From: Chitinophaga pinensis | GTDB lineage: Bacteria; Bacteroidota; Bacteroidia; NS11-12g; UBA9320 | Length of the DNA stretch: 52,063 nt | NCBI GenBank assembly: GCA_945907065.1 | Contig: CAMDSC010000016.1 | Location: forward strand, 1-52,063 | Direction: 5' to 3' | Shown: piece by piece, positions 15,153 through 24,183 of the stretch | Layout of the letters: each line of letters opens with the position of its first letter | Position numbering within the stretch: position 1 is the first letter of the stretch | Translations under genes and position numbers: made by a program | Notes under the pieces: model-generated | What the model was told of the DNA's origin: nothing | What the model saw: only the letters and a program-made list of their open reading frames with translations | The model's database searches: none

Positions 15153-17747
15153 ATGAAATTATATAATTGTTTGTTTAAGGGTATTTGGACTCTTGTTCTA
15201 ATTTTTATAACAATTAGTTCCAATGCCCAATTCATTGAAAACTTTGATGATGGTAGTTTTTTGACCAATCCGCAATGGCTTGGTGATACTTCAAAATTTA
15301 AAGTAGTTGGAGGCAAACTTCAATCAAAAAGTAATATTTTAAATGATAAGTTTTACCTTTCTACGGTTTCCAAATCCCTTGAAAATACCCAATGGGAGTT
15401 TTTAATAAATCTGCAATTTAATACCTCATCTACCAATTATGTAGATGTTTTTCTAACTTCAGATTCAGCCAATTTATTAGGTAATAATTCAGGTTATTTG
15501 GTTAGAATTGGTACTTCAAGTGATAATATAAGCCTTCACAAAAAAGTTGGAACGATTTATACTTCTTTAATTAATGGTAAAACAGGAACTACCAATCATT
15601 CAAGCAACACGTTTAAAATAAAAATAACCCGCGATGCCCAACGAAATTTTACGTTATGGCATGATAGCACAGGATTTGGAAATAATTTTATACCCGAAGG
15701 AACTGTTTTGGACACAACCTTTAATCAATCCAATTACTTCGGAATTTTAATCAAACAATCTACCGCCAGTTTTTACAACAAGCATTTTTTTGATGATTTT
15801 TATATTGGTAAAATAATTACAGATACTATAAAACCATTTGTAAAAAACGTTGAAATAAAGAGCCCAGATACCTTACGTATTTATTTTTCCGAAAAACTTC
15901 ATCCCACTTCTTTAAACCTTTTAAATTTTGATGTAAAGAATACCATTGGCAATCCATTTAGCAGCCGATTCATTTCAACAGATAGTTCGGTTATTGAAAT
16001 AGCCATGGTAAACAGTTTGGCAGCTAATACAAGGTATAATTTTGAAATAAAAAATTGTAAAGACAAGGCCGGAAATCAGTTAGAGGATACTTTGTTCCAA
16101 CTTAAATGGTTTCAGACAGAAAAGCCTCAAAAAAATGATATTATTATCAATGAACTGATGCCCGATCCTGAACCTTTTGTTGGCTTACCAAAAGAAGAAT
16201 ATGTTGAATTATATAATCGATCAAATAAAATATTGCAACTCCAAAATTGTGTTTTGTCCGATAATAGTTCAGGTGGAAAATTACCCTATTTCGTTTTGGA
16301 ACCGGATAGTTTTATAATTCTTTGCGAAGCAGGAAATGAAAGTTTGTTTAGTCTTTTTGGCAAAACATTGGGATTAAAAGGATTCCCATCGCTTAACAAT
16401 TCGGGGGATGTGCTTTTTTTTAAAAATGCTGATGGGCAATTAATTCATAACGTGAAATATGATTTAACAAGTTATGGGGATGAAATAAAATCGGATGGTG
16501 GTTGGAGTTTGGAAATGATAGATGTTGAAAATCTTTGTAATCCTAATAATTTTAAAGCATCAGTTGCTTCCATTGGAGGAAGTCCGGGTAAAATAAATTC
16601 CGTTAAAGCGTTAAATCCCGACAATGAAAAACCATTTATTAAAAAGGTAACTGTTAAATCGGATTTAGTAATTCAGCTAACATTTAGTGAAACTTTTGAC
16701 AGCTTGAAAGCCTCTGATATGGCAAATTATCTAATAACCGAAAACACCATTGCAAGTGTTTTGGCAGCTATGAAAATACTAGAATTAAAGTTAATTCAAC
16801 CTTTGGTGCCAAATAAATTTTTTACCCTAACGGTAAAAGGGATAATGGACAATTGCGATAACGTTTCCGACACAAGTATTCGAATTATTATGGCCGAAAG
16901 GCCAAAACCCGGCGATATCGCTATCAATGAATTATTATTTAATCCAACCACAGGAGGCGCTGATATTATTGAAATTTATAATAAAACCGATAAAATTTTA
17001 TCTTTAAAAAATCTCATACTTTATAACTGGGATACTAATAAGCAGCCCGATGATATTACCCTAATTGATACTACAGGGGCAGTAATTTTACCCCATTCAT
17101 TTATGGTTTTTACTTCCAATCCTTCTTGGGTTTCTGAGTACTATAAAAATTGCGATACTTCAACCCTATTTAAATTGTCTTCATTGCCAACGATGGCTGA
17201 TGACTATGGCCATATAAGTTTGGCGGATGAAACTAAAACTATCATTGATGGATTGGATTACAATAAGTCGATGCATTTTCAATTGCTTACCGATTTTGAA
17301 GGGGTTTCGTTGGAAAGGATTAGTTATGATATTTCATCAGCAGAAATTTCGAACTGGACTTCGGCGGCTGCCACAAGTGGTTTTGCTACTCCGGGGTTGA
17401 TCAATTCTCATTCACTACTAGTAAATAAATCGGAAGACTGGTTAACCATTTCACCAACATTATTTTCGCCCGATGAAGATGGTGTGGACGATTTGGTTTC
17501 CTTTACCATTCAGGCAACTTCGCGAAACCAACAAGCCACTTTAATTGTTTTTGATACGTATGGAAAATTAATAACTACTTTGGTTAATAATTCGCCAATA
17601 GGAACTACTCAAACCTGGTTTTGGGACGGAATGGATAAAGATGGAAAAAAGTCAGCTATTGGAATTTATATCGTTTATGCGGAGTTATTTGGCTTGGATG
17701 GAAAAAAGCATGTGAAAAAGAAAACAGTGACCTTGGGAGGGAGATAG
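15153..17747 (+). CDS. lamin-tail-domain exported protein with FlgD-like C-terminal domain
   Basis: The start is placed at ATG 15153, which gives a clean signal peptide (MKLYNCLFKGIW to SSNAQ); the frame also opens from a GTG at 15084. The protein is 864 residues. After an N-terminal jellyroll-like region come a Big-like domain (KIKSPDTLRIYFSEKLHP-type), a first lamin tail domain (KNDIIINELMPDPEPF), a second Big-like segment, and a second lamin tail domain (GDIAINELLFNPTTGG). The end is a FlgD-Ig-like domain (FSPDEDGVDDLVSF to GIYIVYAELFG), of the kind found at the C-terminus of Bacteroidota surface proteins. The C-terminus resembles sorting domains but lacks the type A PNP motif. Role unknown, surface exposed by inference. 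Confidence 0.85.
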   Translation: MKLYNCLFKGIWTLVLIFITISSNAQFIENFDDGSFLTNPQWLGDTSKFKVVGGKLQSKSNILNDKFYLSTVSKSLENTQWEFLINLQFNTSSTNYVDVFLTSDSANLLGNNSGYLVRIGTSSDNISLHKKVGTIYTSLINGKTGTTNHSSNTFKIKITRDAQRNFTLWHDSTGFGNNFIPEGTVLDTTFNQSNYFGILIKQSTASFYNKHFFDDFYIGKIITDTIKPFVKNVEIKSPDTLRIYFSEKLHPTSLNLLNFDVKNTIGNPFSSRFISTDSSVIEIAMVNSLAANTRYNFEIKNCKDKAGNQLEDTLFQLKWFQTEKPQKNDIIINELMPDPEPFVGLPKEEYVELYNRSNKILQLQNCVLSDNSSGGKLPYFVLEPDSFIILCEAGNESLFSLFGKTLGLKGFPSLNNSGDVLFFKNADGQLIHNVKYDLTSYGDEIKSDGGWSLEMIDVENLCNPNNFKASVASIGGSPGKINSVKALNPDNEKPFIKKVTVKSDLVIQLTFSETFDSLKASDMANYLITENTIASVLAAMKILELKLIQPLVPNKFFTLTVKGIMDNCDNVSDTSIRIIMAERPKPGDIAINELLFNPTTGGADIIEIYNKTDKILSLKNLILYNWDTNKQPDDITLIDTTGAVILPHSFMVFTSNPSWVSEYYKNCDTSTLFKLSSLPTMADDYGHISLADETKTIIDGLDYNKSMHFQLLTDFEGVSLERISYDISSAEISNWTSAAATSGFATPGLINSHSLLVNKSEDWLTISPTLFSPDEDGVDDLVSFTIQATSRNQQATLIVFDTYGKLITTLVNNSPIGTTQTWFWDGMDKDGKKSAIGIYIVYAELFGLDGKKHVKKKTVTLGGR

Positions 17748-17761
17748 CCCCTCACCCCCGA

Positions 17762-17796
17762 ACTCTCTCCCTATAAGGCGAAGGGAGTGTTCTTTT
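17762..17796 (+). terminator. possible terminator after the lamin-tail gene
   Basis: CTCCCT and AGGGAG form a 6-bp stem around a 9-nt loop, followed by TTCTTTT. It lies between convergent genes (lamin-tail gene and trmN6) in the 60-bp gap and could act on the plus-strand transcript. The stem is short and the T-run is broken. Confidence 0.35.
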
Positions 17797-17807
17797 GTGT
17801 ATTTTTC

Positions 17808-18509
17808 CTATAAATAAAAATCTTGCGTCAGTTGGATGTGTTCATCTGAATAACCCAAGCCTTTTCCTTTTCGGATATAAAATTCTTTAGCTTCAAAACT
17901 TGACTTTTTATTTGAAAATTCAATTAATATACGTTCGATAGGTTTATCCGGGTAGGAAATAACATTGGTAATTCTCGATGGAAACAGGGTATATTTTTCT
18001 GCAGTTGTTATCCAATCTGCCGATGATTGGGATGGAATAATTAGGGAAATTTTTCCAGTTTCAGTTAATAGCAATTTCGAATATTTAAAAAAATCATCGG
18101 CAGATAACGTATCTGTGTGCCGGGCATTATGACGAGCCTTTTCAGGAGCCGGTGTGCTTTTAATAAAAAAAGGAGGATTGCTGATAATGTGGTCAAAATG
18201 ATTTTCATAGCTTAAACCAAAATTTTGCAAAGCAATACATTCAGCTTTCAATCTTTCATTCCAAGTGCTTTGTTCAAAATTTTGTAAAGCTTCGATAATT
18301 GAATTTTCATCAATATCAATTGCGTTTATTTGGGCTTCTGAATTTTTTTGAGCCATCATCAAAGCAATTATTCCACTTCCGGTTCCAATATCCAAAATAG
18401 TTTGAGAATTTTTAACCTCCGCCCAAGAGCCTAAAATTACAGCATCGGTTCCTACCTTCATGCTACTGTTGGCATGGCTTACAGCAAATTGTTTGAACCT
18501 AAAAATCAT
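17808..18509 (-). CDS. trmN6: tRNA1(Val) (adenine(37)-N6)-methyltransferase
   Basis: A class I SAM-dependent methyltransferase of 233 residues when started at ATG 18509; a GTG four codons upstream gives a longer, less likely form. The motifs are MKVGTDAVILGSW at the N-terminus, the SAM-binding DIGTGSGIIALMMA and the catalytic NPPFF (N6-adenine type). This set matches YfiC/TrmN6, which methylates A37 of tRNA-Val. The C-terminal half is typical in length. It diverges from padR with the palindromic operator between them, but its own promoter is not obvious. Confidence 0.9.
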   Translation of the reverse strand: MIFRFKQFAVSHANSSMKVGTDAVILGSWAEVKNSQTILDIGTGSGIIALMMAQKNSEAQINAIDIDENSIIEALQNFEQSTWNERLKAECIALQNFGLSYENHFDHIISNPPFFIKSTPAPEKARHNARHTDTLSADDFFKYSKLLLTETGKISLIIPSQSSADWITTAEKYTLFPSRITNVISYPDKPIERILIEFSNKKSSFEAKEFYIRKGKGLGYSDEHIQLTQDFYL

Positions 18510-18562
18510 TTTACAAAGCACGTGTAAAAATGTCGTTCGTCTAAAAAAATTATATTTTTATA

Positions 18563-18604
18563 GTACTATGTATTGCATAGTACAATTTAAAGCCCATATC
18601 TTTG
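18563..18604 (+). promoter_or_regulatory. padR operon promoter with palindromic operator
   Basis: A perfect inverted repeat, GTACTATG (18563-18570) and CATAGTAC (18576-18583), with a 5-bp centre TATTG, lies upstream of padR. TTG at 18573-18575 in its centre is a likely -33 core, and TATCTTTG (18597-18604) matches the -7 consensus, 21 bp downstream. PadR regulators commonly bind ATGT...ACAT-like palindromes and repress their own operons. The overlap with the -33 element fits autorepression. Confidence 0.65.
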
Positions 18605-18660
18605 CATCGCAATTTAGTTAATCTGTTATTGGTTATTATAAATGCAAGACCCAAAATAAA

Positions 18661-18987
18661 ATGAACGTAGAAAATACAATATCACAAATGCGAAAAGGAA
18701 TATTGGAATACTGTATTCTGGCAGTAATAAGCCGTGGCGAAATATATGCTTCCGATATTTTAACAGAATTAAAGGAAGCTCATTTAATAGTGGTGGAAGG
18801 GACTTTATACCCCTTACTAACCCGGTTAAAAAATGCCGGACTTTTGGCTTATACATGGAAAGAATCGCAGCAAGGGCCACCCCGAAAATATTTTTTATTA
18901 ACCGATGATGGTCGCAATTTTTTAAAAGAACTGGATGAAACCTGGAAGGATTTAAATTACTCAGTAAACAAAACAACTCAAAAGTAA
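18661..18987 (+). CDS. PadR family transcriptional regulator
   Basis: The 108-residue protein is a compact PadR winged-helix regulator: MRKGILEYCILAVISRGEIYASDIL, the helix-turn-helix, then VVEGTLYPLLTRLKNAGLL (recognition helix and start of the wing) and GPPRKYFLLTDDGRNFL, the characteristic wing and C-terminal helix. Short C-terminus places it in the PadR-s2 group, which often senses hydrophobic or envelope-active compounds. It precedes a PspC/GIN membrane protein by 13 bp, a frequent PadR-PspC pairing in Bacteroidota. A palindrome in its promoter suggests autoregulation. Confidence 0.93.
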   Translation: MNVENTISQMRKGILEYCILAVISRGEIYASDILTELKEAHLIVVEGTLYPLLTRLKNAGLLAYTWKESQQGPPRKYFLLTDDGRNFLKELDETWKDLNYSVNKTTQK

Positions 18988-19000
18988 ACAACCCCAAAAA

Positions 19001-21112
19001 ATGGATAAAATAATAACAATTAACCTGGGCGGCTACGCCATTAAAATGGAAGAAGATGCTTATGAAGCTCTAAAACCTTACATCCGCCAAATTGAAGAAA
19101 CCTTTTCCAACACAGAAAATGGTAAAGAGATTATTAATGACATTGAGGCCCGATTGGCCGAAATGCTCATGGAACGAACTGAAGGAAGAGTTTCGGCAAC
19201 TATAGCAGATGTAGAATTTGTTAAAAAGGCCATGGGAAATCCTGGTGAGTTTGAGGAAAGCCAATCGGAAGAAAGTCCCAAACAATCTTCAGTCCCTAAT
19301 GATACCGTAAAAAAACGTTTGTATCGTGATACCGATAATAAAGTATTTGGTGGCGTATGTTCTGGAATATCTAACTATTTCAATCTTGACCCTACGGTAA
19401 TTCGCTTGATTTGGGTTGGTTTGATATTCTTCTTTGGAACAGGATTTCTCCTTTATTTTATACTTTGGATAATTGTTCCTGAAGCTGTTACCACAGCACA
19501 AAAACTGGAAATGAAAGGCGAAGCTCCTACGCTTGATAACATTATCAATCGCGTAAAAACCGAAGCCGGCAAAGTGGAACAAAACTTAAAAGCTCAAAAT
19601 TTTGGGCAACGAATTGGGAATATTTTTAGCAACCTTTCTCCGGTTTTCAAAACTATTTTTAAAGGAATAGCGATCTTTATCGGGTTGTTTGTGCTTATTG
19701 TGTTGTCGGCAGTTCTGATTGGTTTATTTACAGGTGGGGCTAGTTTTATAGGCCATCACAATACCATTTCGGTGCTGCATTTTCCAAGCTTTTTTGATGC
19801 GGCCTGGGAAGGATTAACCTTCAAAATTTTAGTAGGTTTATTTATTTGTATCCCATTATTTACGCTGCTTACAGGATTGTTAAAATTTGCATTTAGTGCC
19901 AAAGTTGATTTTAAGCTTATTCGTCATATCCTAGGTTGGGTTTGGGTAGCCACTATTCCGTTGCTTATTTATTTTGTTTATTTAGGAGTACAAAATTTTA
20001 AATCGTATGAAACTATCACAACTGAAAAGGTTGAAAAAGTTGGATCACCGTTACTTATTAAATCTACTTTTAACAACGATGATAATTTATATTTACGAAT
20101 TGATGTAAGAATTTCGCCATCTGATGATAGCTTAGTGCATATTACCACAGCTCAATCTGCCAATGGTAAAAATTCAGCCCAGGCCCGTGAAATGGCTGAA
20201 AAAAATGGCGCAAGCTATACCATTTCAGGAAATGAACTAACTTTAAAAACCTCAGATTATTTTCAAAAATCGGGATTGTTTCGTCGTCAAAAGGTTGAGT
20301 TTTTCATTCAAATTCCAAACGGAAAGTCGTTTACATTAGATAAATCCTTTCAAAAATCAGGAGTTGGAACAACCGTTGAAGGCCAAAATATTACGTATTA
20401 TTCTGATGATGATCGTGAAAATCCGAGTTCATTACTTTTTCTCAAAGGGTTATTATATTGCCCCAGCTATCCCGATTCCATTCCTCCGGGCAGCACTGGT
20501 CCTAATAATTATAATCAATTTAACCAAATAGAGGCCGAGGGTTTGGTGGATATAGAAATAAGACAGGGAAATAGATATTCCGTTCAAAAATCAGGTCCTG
20601 CCAATGTTATTAATCATTTGGATATTTCGCAATTGGGAGATGTATTGGAAATAGATATGGATGAGGATTATTTTAATTTAAAGACACGGCCTAAAGTTAT
20701 CATAACCATGCCTGAATTGATAAGTCTAAAGCTATCAGGTGTTGTGGATTGTAAATCTGGCCATTTTGGTGGCGATGAATTATATATTGAACTAAACGGA
20801 GCTTCTAAAGCTGCGATAGATGCCGAATACACTAAAATAGAGGTGAATATGACCGGAGTTAGCAGTTTAGATATATCTGGAAAAACCAAAAAAATTACCT
20901 GTGAAATATCAGGAACATCAAGTATAAATGCTGAAAAACTTACCATGGAAACAGCCAAAATAAATTTGACAGGAGTTTCGGAAGCGATTTTTGGTCCGGC
21001 TAAAACCATATCCGGAAAGCTATCAGGAGCTAGTAAGTTAAAGTATTCGGGAAACCCTGTTTTGCAAGTAAATAGCACTGGGGTGAGTGAGACTAAACAT
21101 ATTTCACAATAA
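19001..21112 (+). CDS. PspC domain protein with C-terminal GIN (DUF2807) domain
   Basis: The 703-residue protein has four parts. Residues 1-95 form a helical cytosolic domain (MDKIITINLGGYAIKMEEDA). A PspC domain follows (about 104-165: RDTDNKVFGGVCSGISNYF, then a membrane helix ending LWIIVPEA). Three more membrane segments lie at about 222-330. The C-terminal extracytoplasmic region (about 500-703) is a GIN-type beta-helix with repeated ISG/TGVS motifs. PspC domains act in envelope-stress sensing. Co-transcription with PadR suggests the regulator controls this membrane sensor. The ligand is unknown. Confidence 0.9.
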   Translation: MDKIITINLGGYAIKMEEDAYEALKPYIRQIEETFSNTENGKEIINDIEARLAEMLMERTEGRVSATIADVEFVKKAMGNPGEFEESQSEESPKQSSVPNDTVKKRLYRDTDNKVFGGVCSGISNYFNLDPTVIRLIWVGLIFFFGTGFLLYFILWIIVPEAVTTAQKLEMKGEAPTLDNIINRVKTEAGKVEQNLKAQNFGQRIGNIFSNLSPVFKTIFKGIAIFIGLFVLIVLSAVLIGLFTGGASFIGHHNTISVLHFPSFFDAAWEGLTFKILVGLFICIPLFTLLTGLLKFAFSAKVDFKLIRHILGWVWVATIPLLIYFVYLGVQNFKSYETITTEKVEKVGSPLLIKSTFNNDDNLYLRIDVRISPSDDSLVHITTAQSANGKNSAQAREMAEKNGASYTISGNELTLKTSDYFQKSGLFRRQKVEFFIQIPNGKSFTLDKSFQKSGVGTTVEGQNITYYSDDDRENPSSLLFLKGLLYCPSYPDSIPPGSTGPNNYNQFNQIEAEGLVDIEIRQGNRYSVQKSGPANVINHLDISQLGDVLEIDMDEDYFNLKTRPKVIITMPELISLKLSGVVDCKSGHFGGDELYIELNGASKAAIDAEYTKIEVNMTGVSSLDISGKTKKITCEISGTSSINAEKLTMETAKINLTGVSEAIFGPAKTISGKLSGASKLKYSGNPVLQVNSTGVSETKHISQ

Positions 21113-21120
21113 CGCAAACA

Positions 21121-21166
21121 TTTCAAAAGTTTGAAACATTGGAAATGTTAAAAGAAACTACTTTTG
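21121..21166 (+). promoter_or_regulatory. ldcA operon promoter region with palindrome
   Basis: TACTTTTG (21159-21166) matches the -7 consensus 4 bp before the ldcA ATG, so the transcript may be nearly leaderless. TTTCAAA-AG-TTTGAAA (21121-21136) is a palindrome just upstream; TTGG (21139-21142) is a possible -33 at suboptimal 16-bp spacing. Confidence 0.45.
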
Positions 21167-21170
21167 CAAC

Positions 21171-22085
21171 ATGTCCATCTATCCTCCCTTTTTAACCAAA
21201 GGTGATAAAATAGCCATTGTTGCAACTGCCCGCAAAACCACTCCTGAAGAGTTGCAGCCTTTTATTGTAATGGCTAAAAACGCAGGATTTGAGGTGGTAT
21301 TTACACCTGAACTTTTTAGTGCCGAACGACAGTTTGCAGGCTCCGATGAACACCGCGCTGCCGATTTTCAACATTGGTTGAACGACACCAATGTAAAAGC
21401 CATTTTATTAGCTCGTGGCGGCTATGGCACTGCCCGAATGGTGGATGGAATTGATTTTTCTGGTTTTATAAATAACCCAAAATGGTTGATTGGTTTTAGT
21501 GATTTTACTGTGATTCATACTCAAGTAAATTGCCAATATAAACTGCCGACTTTGCACGCTGCCATGCCTGCTTTTTTAAAACCGGATAGTAAGCCTGAGG
21601 TGGTTCAGTCTTTTGCTGAAATGTTTGAGGTTTTACAAGGAAATATCCCAACCTACAAAATGCCCGAGCATCCTTTAAATAATTCAGGCAATTGCAGCGG
21701 AACTTTGGTAGGTGGAAATGTATCTGTTATTTATTCTACTATGGGTTCTGTATCTGAAATTGATACCACCGATGCCATTCTTTTTTTAGAAGATTTAGAT
21801 GAATATCTGTATCATATTGATCGCATGATGGTGTGCCTGAAACGGGCAGGAAAGCTAAGCCCGTTAAAGGGAATAATAGTAGGTCATATGAACGATATGC
21901 ACGATAGAGGAACCCCGTTTGGTAAAACCGCCGAAGAAATTATAAAAGAACATACCGAAGAATTAGGAATCCCATCCTATTTTAATTTTGATGCCGGCCA
22001 CATGCGAATGAACCATCCTTTAATATTTGGAACCAAAGTAAAAATTGAAAATAATTGCCTTATTTTTGGCTCTTCAAACTTCTAA
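21171..22085 (+). CDS. ldcA: LD-carboxypeptidase (peptidase family S66)
   Basis: LdcA removes the terminal D-alanine from murein tetrapeptides during cytoplasmic peptidoglycan recycling. The 304-residue protein starts PPFLTKGDKIAIVATAR, has LLARGGYGTARMVDGIDF, and the nucleophile Ser110 in IGFSDFTVIH. FLEDLDEYLYHIDRMM supplies the catalytic Glu region and FDAGHMRMNHPLIFG the catalytic His. It heads a tightly packed run of five genes (ldcA, gtrA-like, folK, wbqC-like, small membrane protein). Confidence 0.93.
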   Translation: MSIYPPFLTKGDKIAIVATARKTTPEELQPFIVMAKNAGFEVVFTPELFSAERQFAGSDEHRAADFQHWLNDTNVKAILLARGGYGTARMVDGIDFSGFINNPKWLIGFSDFTVIHTQVNCQYKLPTLHAAMPAFLKPDSKPEVVQSFAEMFEVLQGNIPTYKMPEHPLNNSGNCSGTLVGGNVSVIYSTMGSVSEIDTTDAILFLEDLDEYLYHIDRMMVCLKRAGKLSPLKGIIVGHMNDMHDRGTPFGKTAEEIIKEHTEELGIPSYFNFDAGHMRMNHPLIFGTKVKIENNCLIFGSSNF

Positions 22086-22580
22086 GTGAAAGTCGCAGTA
22101 AAACAGTTCGCTATATTTTTTGTAATTGGTTGTTCAGCAGTTGCACTCGACTTTGTGGTATACAATTATGTGTTGGATTGGCTGTGCCCAGGTTGTGCCG
22201 ATGAATCTAATTTTAAAAAATACTTTCTAAATTTCAATAGTGCCGATTTGGCTAAAGCTGCCGGATTTATGTGTGGTTCCATGTATACCTATTATATGAA
22301 TAAGCGGTTTACTTGGAAAAAGAAAGACCGAAACAACCGCCGATTGGCACGTTTTTTTGCTCTTTACGGTATTTCGTTTGTGATGAATATTTTAGGAAAC
22401 AAATGGGCACTAAGCTGGCCCGACGAATTGGTTCCTTTTATAAAAGTGAAAGATTCGGCTTTTTTATTTGCTACGGGTTTAAGTGTTGTTATAAATTTCT
22501 TAGGGCAAAAACTTTGGGTTTTTAATCCCGATGTGTCTTTAACCGCAAAGGTTAAGAAACGATTGTCGTCTTCTAAATAA
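22086..22580 (+). CDS. GtrA family membrane protein
   Basis: The 164-residue protein begins at a GTG directly abutting the ldcA stop codon (TAA then GTG), and conserved sequence starts at once (VKQFAIFFVIGCSAVALDFVVYN without a gap), which supports that start. It has four hydrophobic segments and the GtrA pattern YYMNKRFTWKKK with NFLGQKLWVF at the last helix. GtrA proteins are thought to flip or help transfer undecaprenyl-linked sugars. No glycosyltransferase partner is adjacent, so the sugar is unknown. Confidence 0.88.
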   Translation: MKVAVKQFAIFFVIGCSAVALDFVVYNYVLDWLCPGCADESNFKKYFLNFNSADLAKAAGFMCGSMYTYYMNKRFTWKKKDRNNRRLARFFALYGISFVMNILGNKWALSWPDELVPFIKVKDSAFLFATGLSVVINFLGQKLWVFNPDVSLTAKVKKRLSSSK

Positions 22581-22590
22581 CTCTCTGATT

Positions 22591-23085
22591 TTGGATAAGC
22601 AACTTCTTGTATTGCATTTGGGAAGTAATATGGGTAACCGCATAGATTATTTAAATAAAGCTTTAAAATTATTGGAATTGGAGTTTGGGAAAGCTTTAAA
22701 AATTTCAAGCATTTACGAAACCAAGGCTTGGGGAAATAACAATCAACCTGATTTTTTAAATCTGGCAGCTATTTATGAAACGGCTATTTCGCCTCAAACT
22801 ATTTTAAAAACCATTAAAAAACTGGAAACGGAAATAGGTAGAAAACCCCGTGAAAATTGGCACGAACGTGAAATAGACATTGATATTATTTTTTATGGGA
22901 ATGAAATTGTTAAGGAACTAAATTTAGAGATTCCTCACGCCCAAATCCCCAACCGTAGATTTGTTTTGGTGCCTTTAAACGAAATTTGTCCGGAGTATAT
23001 TCATCCGTTGTTTAATAAAACAGTTGCTGAATTATTAAAGGAGGTTAACGATAATTTAACCGTAGAAAAATGGAACAAGTCATAA
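22591..23085 (+). CDS. folK: 2-amino-4-hydroxy-6-hydroxymethyldihydropteridine diphosphokinase
   Basis: FolK pyrophosphorylates 6-hydroxymethyl-dihydropterin in folate synthesis. The 164-residue protein shows LHLGSNMGNRIDYLNKA at the N-terminus, ETKAWGNNNQPDFLNLA in the middle, and REIDIDIIFYGNEI with metal-binding Asp residues, followed by PHAQIPNRRFVLVPLNEI. The start is TTG at 22591, 10 bp after the gtrA stop; the conserved core begins six residues later. It overlaps the next gene by 16 bp. Confidence 0.95.
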   Translation: MDKQLLVLHLGSNMGNRIDYLNKALKLLELEFGKALKISSIYETKAWGNNNQPDFLNLAAIYETAISPQTILKTIKKLETEIGRKPRENWHEREIDIDIIFYGNEIVKELNLEIPHAQIPNRRFVLVPLNEICPEYIHPLFNKTVAELLKEVNDNLTVEKWNKS

Positions 23086-23639
23086 CTCAGTTACCATTAT
23101 ATTCTTTACCCTCTGTTGGATTTATTTCAAAGTTATCGGCAATGCCTAAAGCCGAAATTTTATTAGGAGAACGTTTTGAAAAACAAACATTTCGCAGCAG
23201 GTTTGAAATAGCCGGTCCACAAGGCCGTCAATTATTAAGTGTTCCTTTGGTTCATAAAAGCACTCATGCATCTATAGCCGAAGTGCAAATAGATTACTCG
23301 CAAAACTGGAATGTGAAACATTGGCGAAGCATAGAAACAGCCTATCGCCGGGCTCCTTTTTTTGAGTTTTATGCCCATTATTTTGAACCACTTTTTACCA
23401 AAAAATATGTTCTATTAGCAGAGTTAAATTTGGAAGCCATCCAAATAGTTATAAAAATACTAAAGTTTAAAATTTCTATGGAACTAAATACTGACTATAA
23501 GGGAACGTTAAAACCTTTGAATTTTGAATCTTCTATGGATTACAATCAGGTTTTTATTGAAAGGAATGGCTTTTTGCCAAGCCTGAGTATCTTGGATTTA
23601 ATTTTTAACGAAGGGCCTTCTTCCAAAGATTTCCTTTAA
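23070..23639 (+). CDS. WbqC family protein
   Basis: The 189-residue protein carries WbqC features: AEILLGERFEKQTFRSRFEIA, then LLSVPLVHKS, a QIDYSQNWNVKHWRSIETAYRRAPFFE block, and a C-terminal YNQVFIERNGFLPSLSILDL. WbqC-like proteins occur in O-antigen and other surface-sugar loci, but in Bacteroidota a version is often found next to housekeeping genes; the reaction is not established. It overlaps folK by 16 bp, so it is co-translated with it. Confidence 0.85.
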   Translation: MEQVITQLPLYSLPSVGFISKLSAMPKAEILLGERFEKQTFRSRFEIAGPQGRQLLSVPLVHKSTHASIAEVQIDYSQNWNVKHWRSIETAYRRAPFFEFYAHYFEPLFTKKYVLLAELNLEAIQIVIKILKFKISMELNTDYKGTLKPLNFESSMDYNQVFIERNGFLPSLSILDLIFNEGPSSKDFL

Positions 23640-23651
23640 ATTTTTAAAGCA

Positions 23652-23993
23652 ATGAACTTACCCTTTCGCCGCCTCGAAAATCTTCACATTTTGCTTTGGT
23701 TGCTTAAAGATTTTTGCTGGATTTCAGATTATAAAATTTTGGGATTGATAATGATTGTTCCAACTATATCAGTTGCTATTTTTATAACCTTTAAGTATCG
23801 AAGTGTAGCAGCAGAATTATGGCACAATTTAGCCATTGTATGTTGGATAAGCGCCAATAGCATTTGGATGATAGGAGAGTTTTATTTTGAAGATACCACA
23901 CGGTCGGTTGCTTTGATTTTCTTTTACCTTGGATTTATATCTGTTGGCTATTATTACCTAATAAATGAACCTTTTTGGAAGAAGAAAATTTAA
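23652..23993 (+). CDS. small integral membrane protein of unknown function
   Basis: The 113-residue protein has three hydrophobic segments (about 28-48, 55-75 and 86-105), a basic N-terminus and the end WKKKI. No family is recognised. It lies 12 bp after the WbqC-like gene and is probably the last gene of the ldcA operon. Trp-rich helices (WLLKDFCW, WISANSIWMIGEFYF) are the only distinctive feature. Confidence 0.7.
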   Translation: MNLPFRRLENLHILLWLLKDFCWISDYKILGLIMIVPTISVAIFITFKYRSVAAELWHNLAIVCWISANSIWMIGEFYFEDTTRSVALIFFYLGFISVGYYYLINEPFWKKKI

Positions 23994-24112
23994 ACCTCTG
24001 TTTTCTTAAACTATTTATTTTCTATGATTAAATTGGATACCCAAAAATGAGCTTGCTTTAAGTTAACCTATTTCTAAATATTCTTGCTGTTCTAATAAAT
24101 TGTTTTTTTCCA

Positions 24113-24133
24113 AAATCTAAGTATTTTAGATTT
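24113..24133. terminator. possible bidirectional terminator
   Basis: AAATCTAA and TTAGATTT form a perfect 8-bp stem with a 5-nt loop, followed by GATTTTTAAT and preceded by T-rich sequence on the other strand. It lies in the 190-bp gap between two convergent genes. The rest of the gap holds nothing recognisable. The stem is AT-only except for one G-C pair on each side, so efficiency is uncertain. Confidence 0.4.
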
Positions 24134-24183
24134 GATTTTTAATAAAGGACCATTATGTTCTGATTTCCTCTAAAAAGGGGTAA

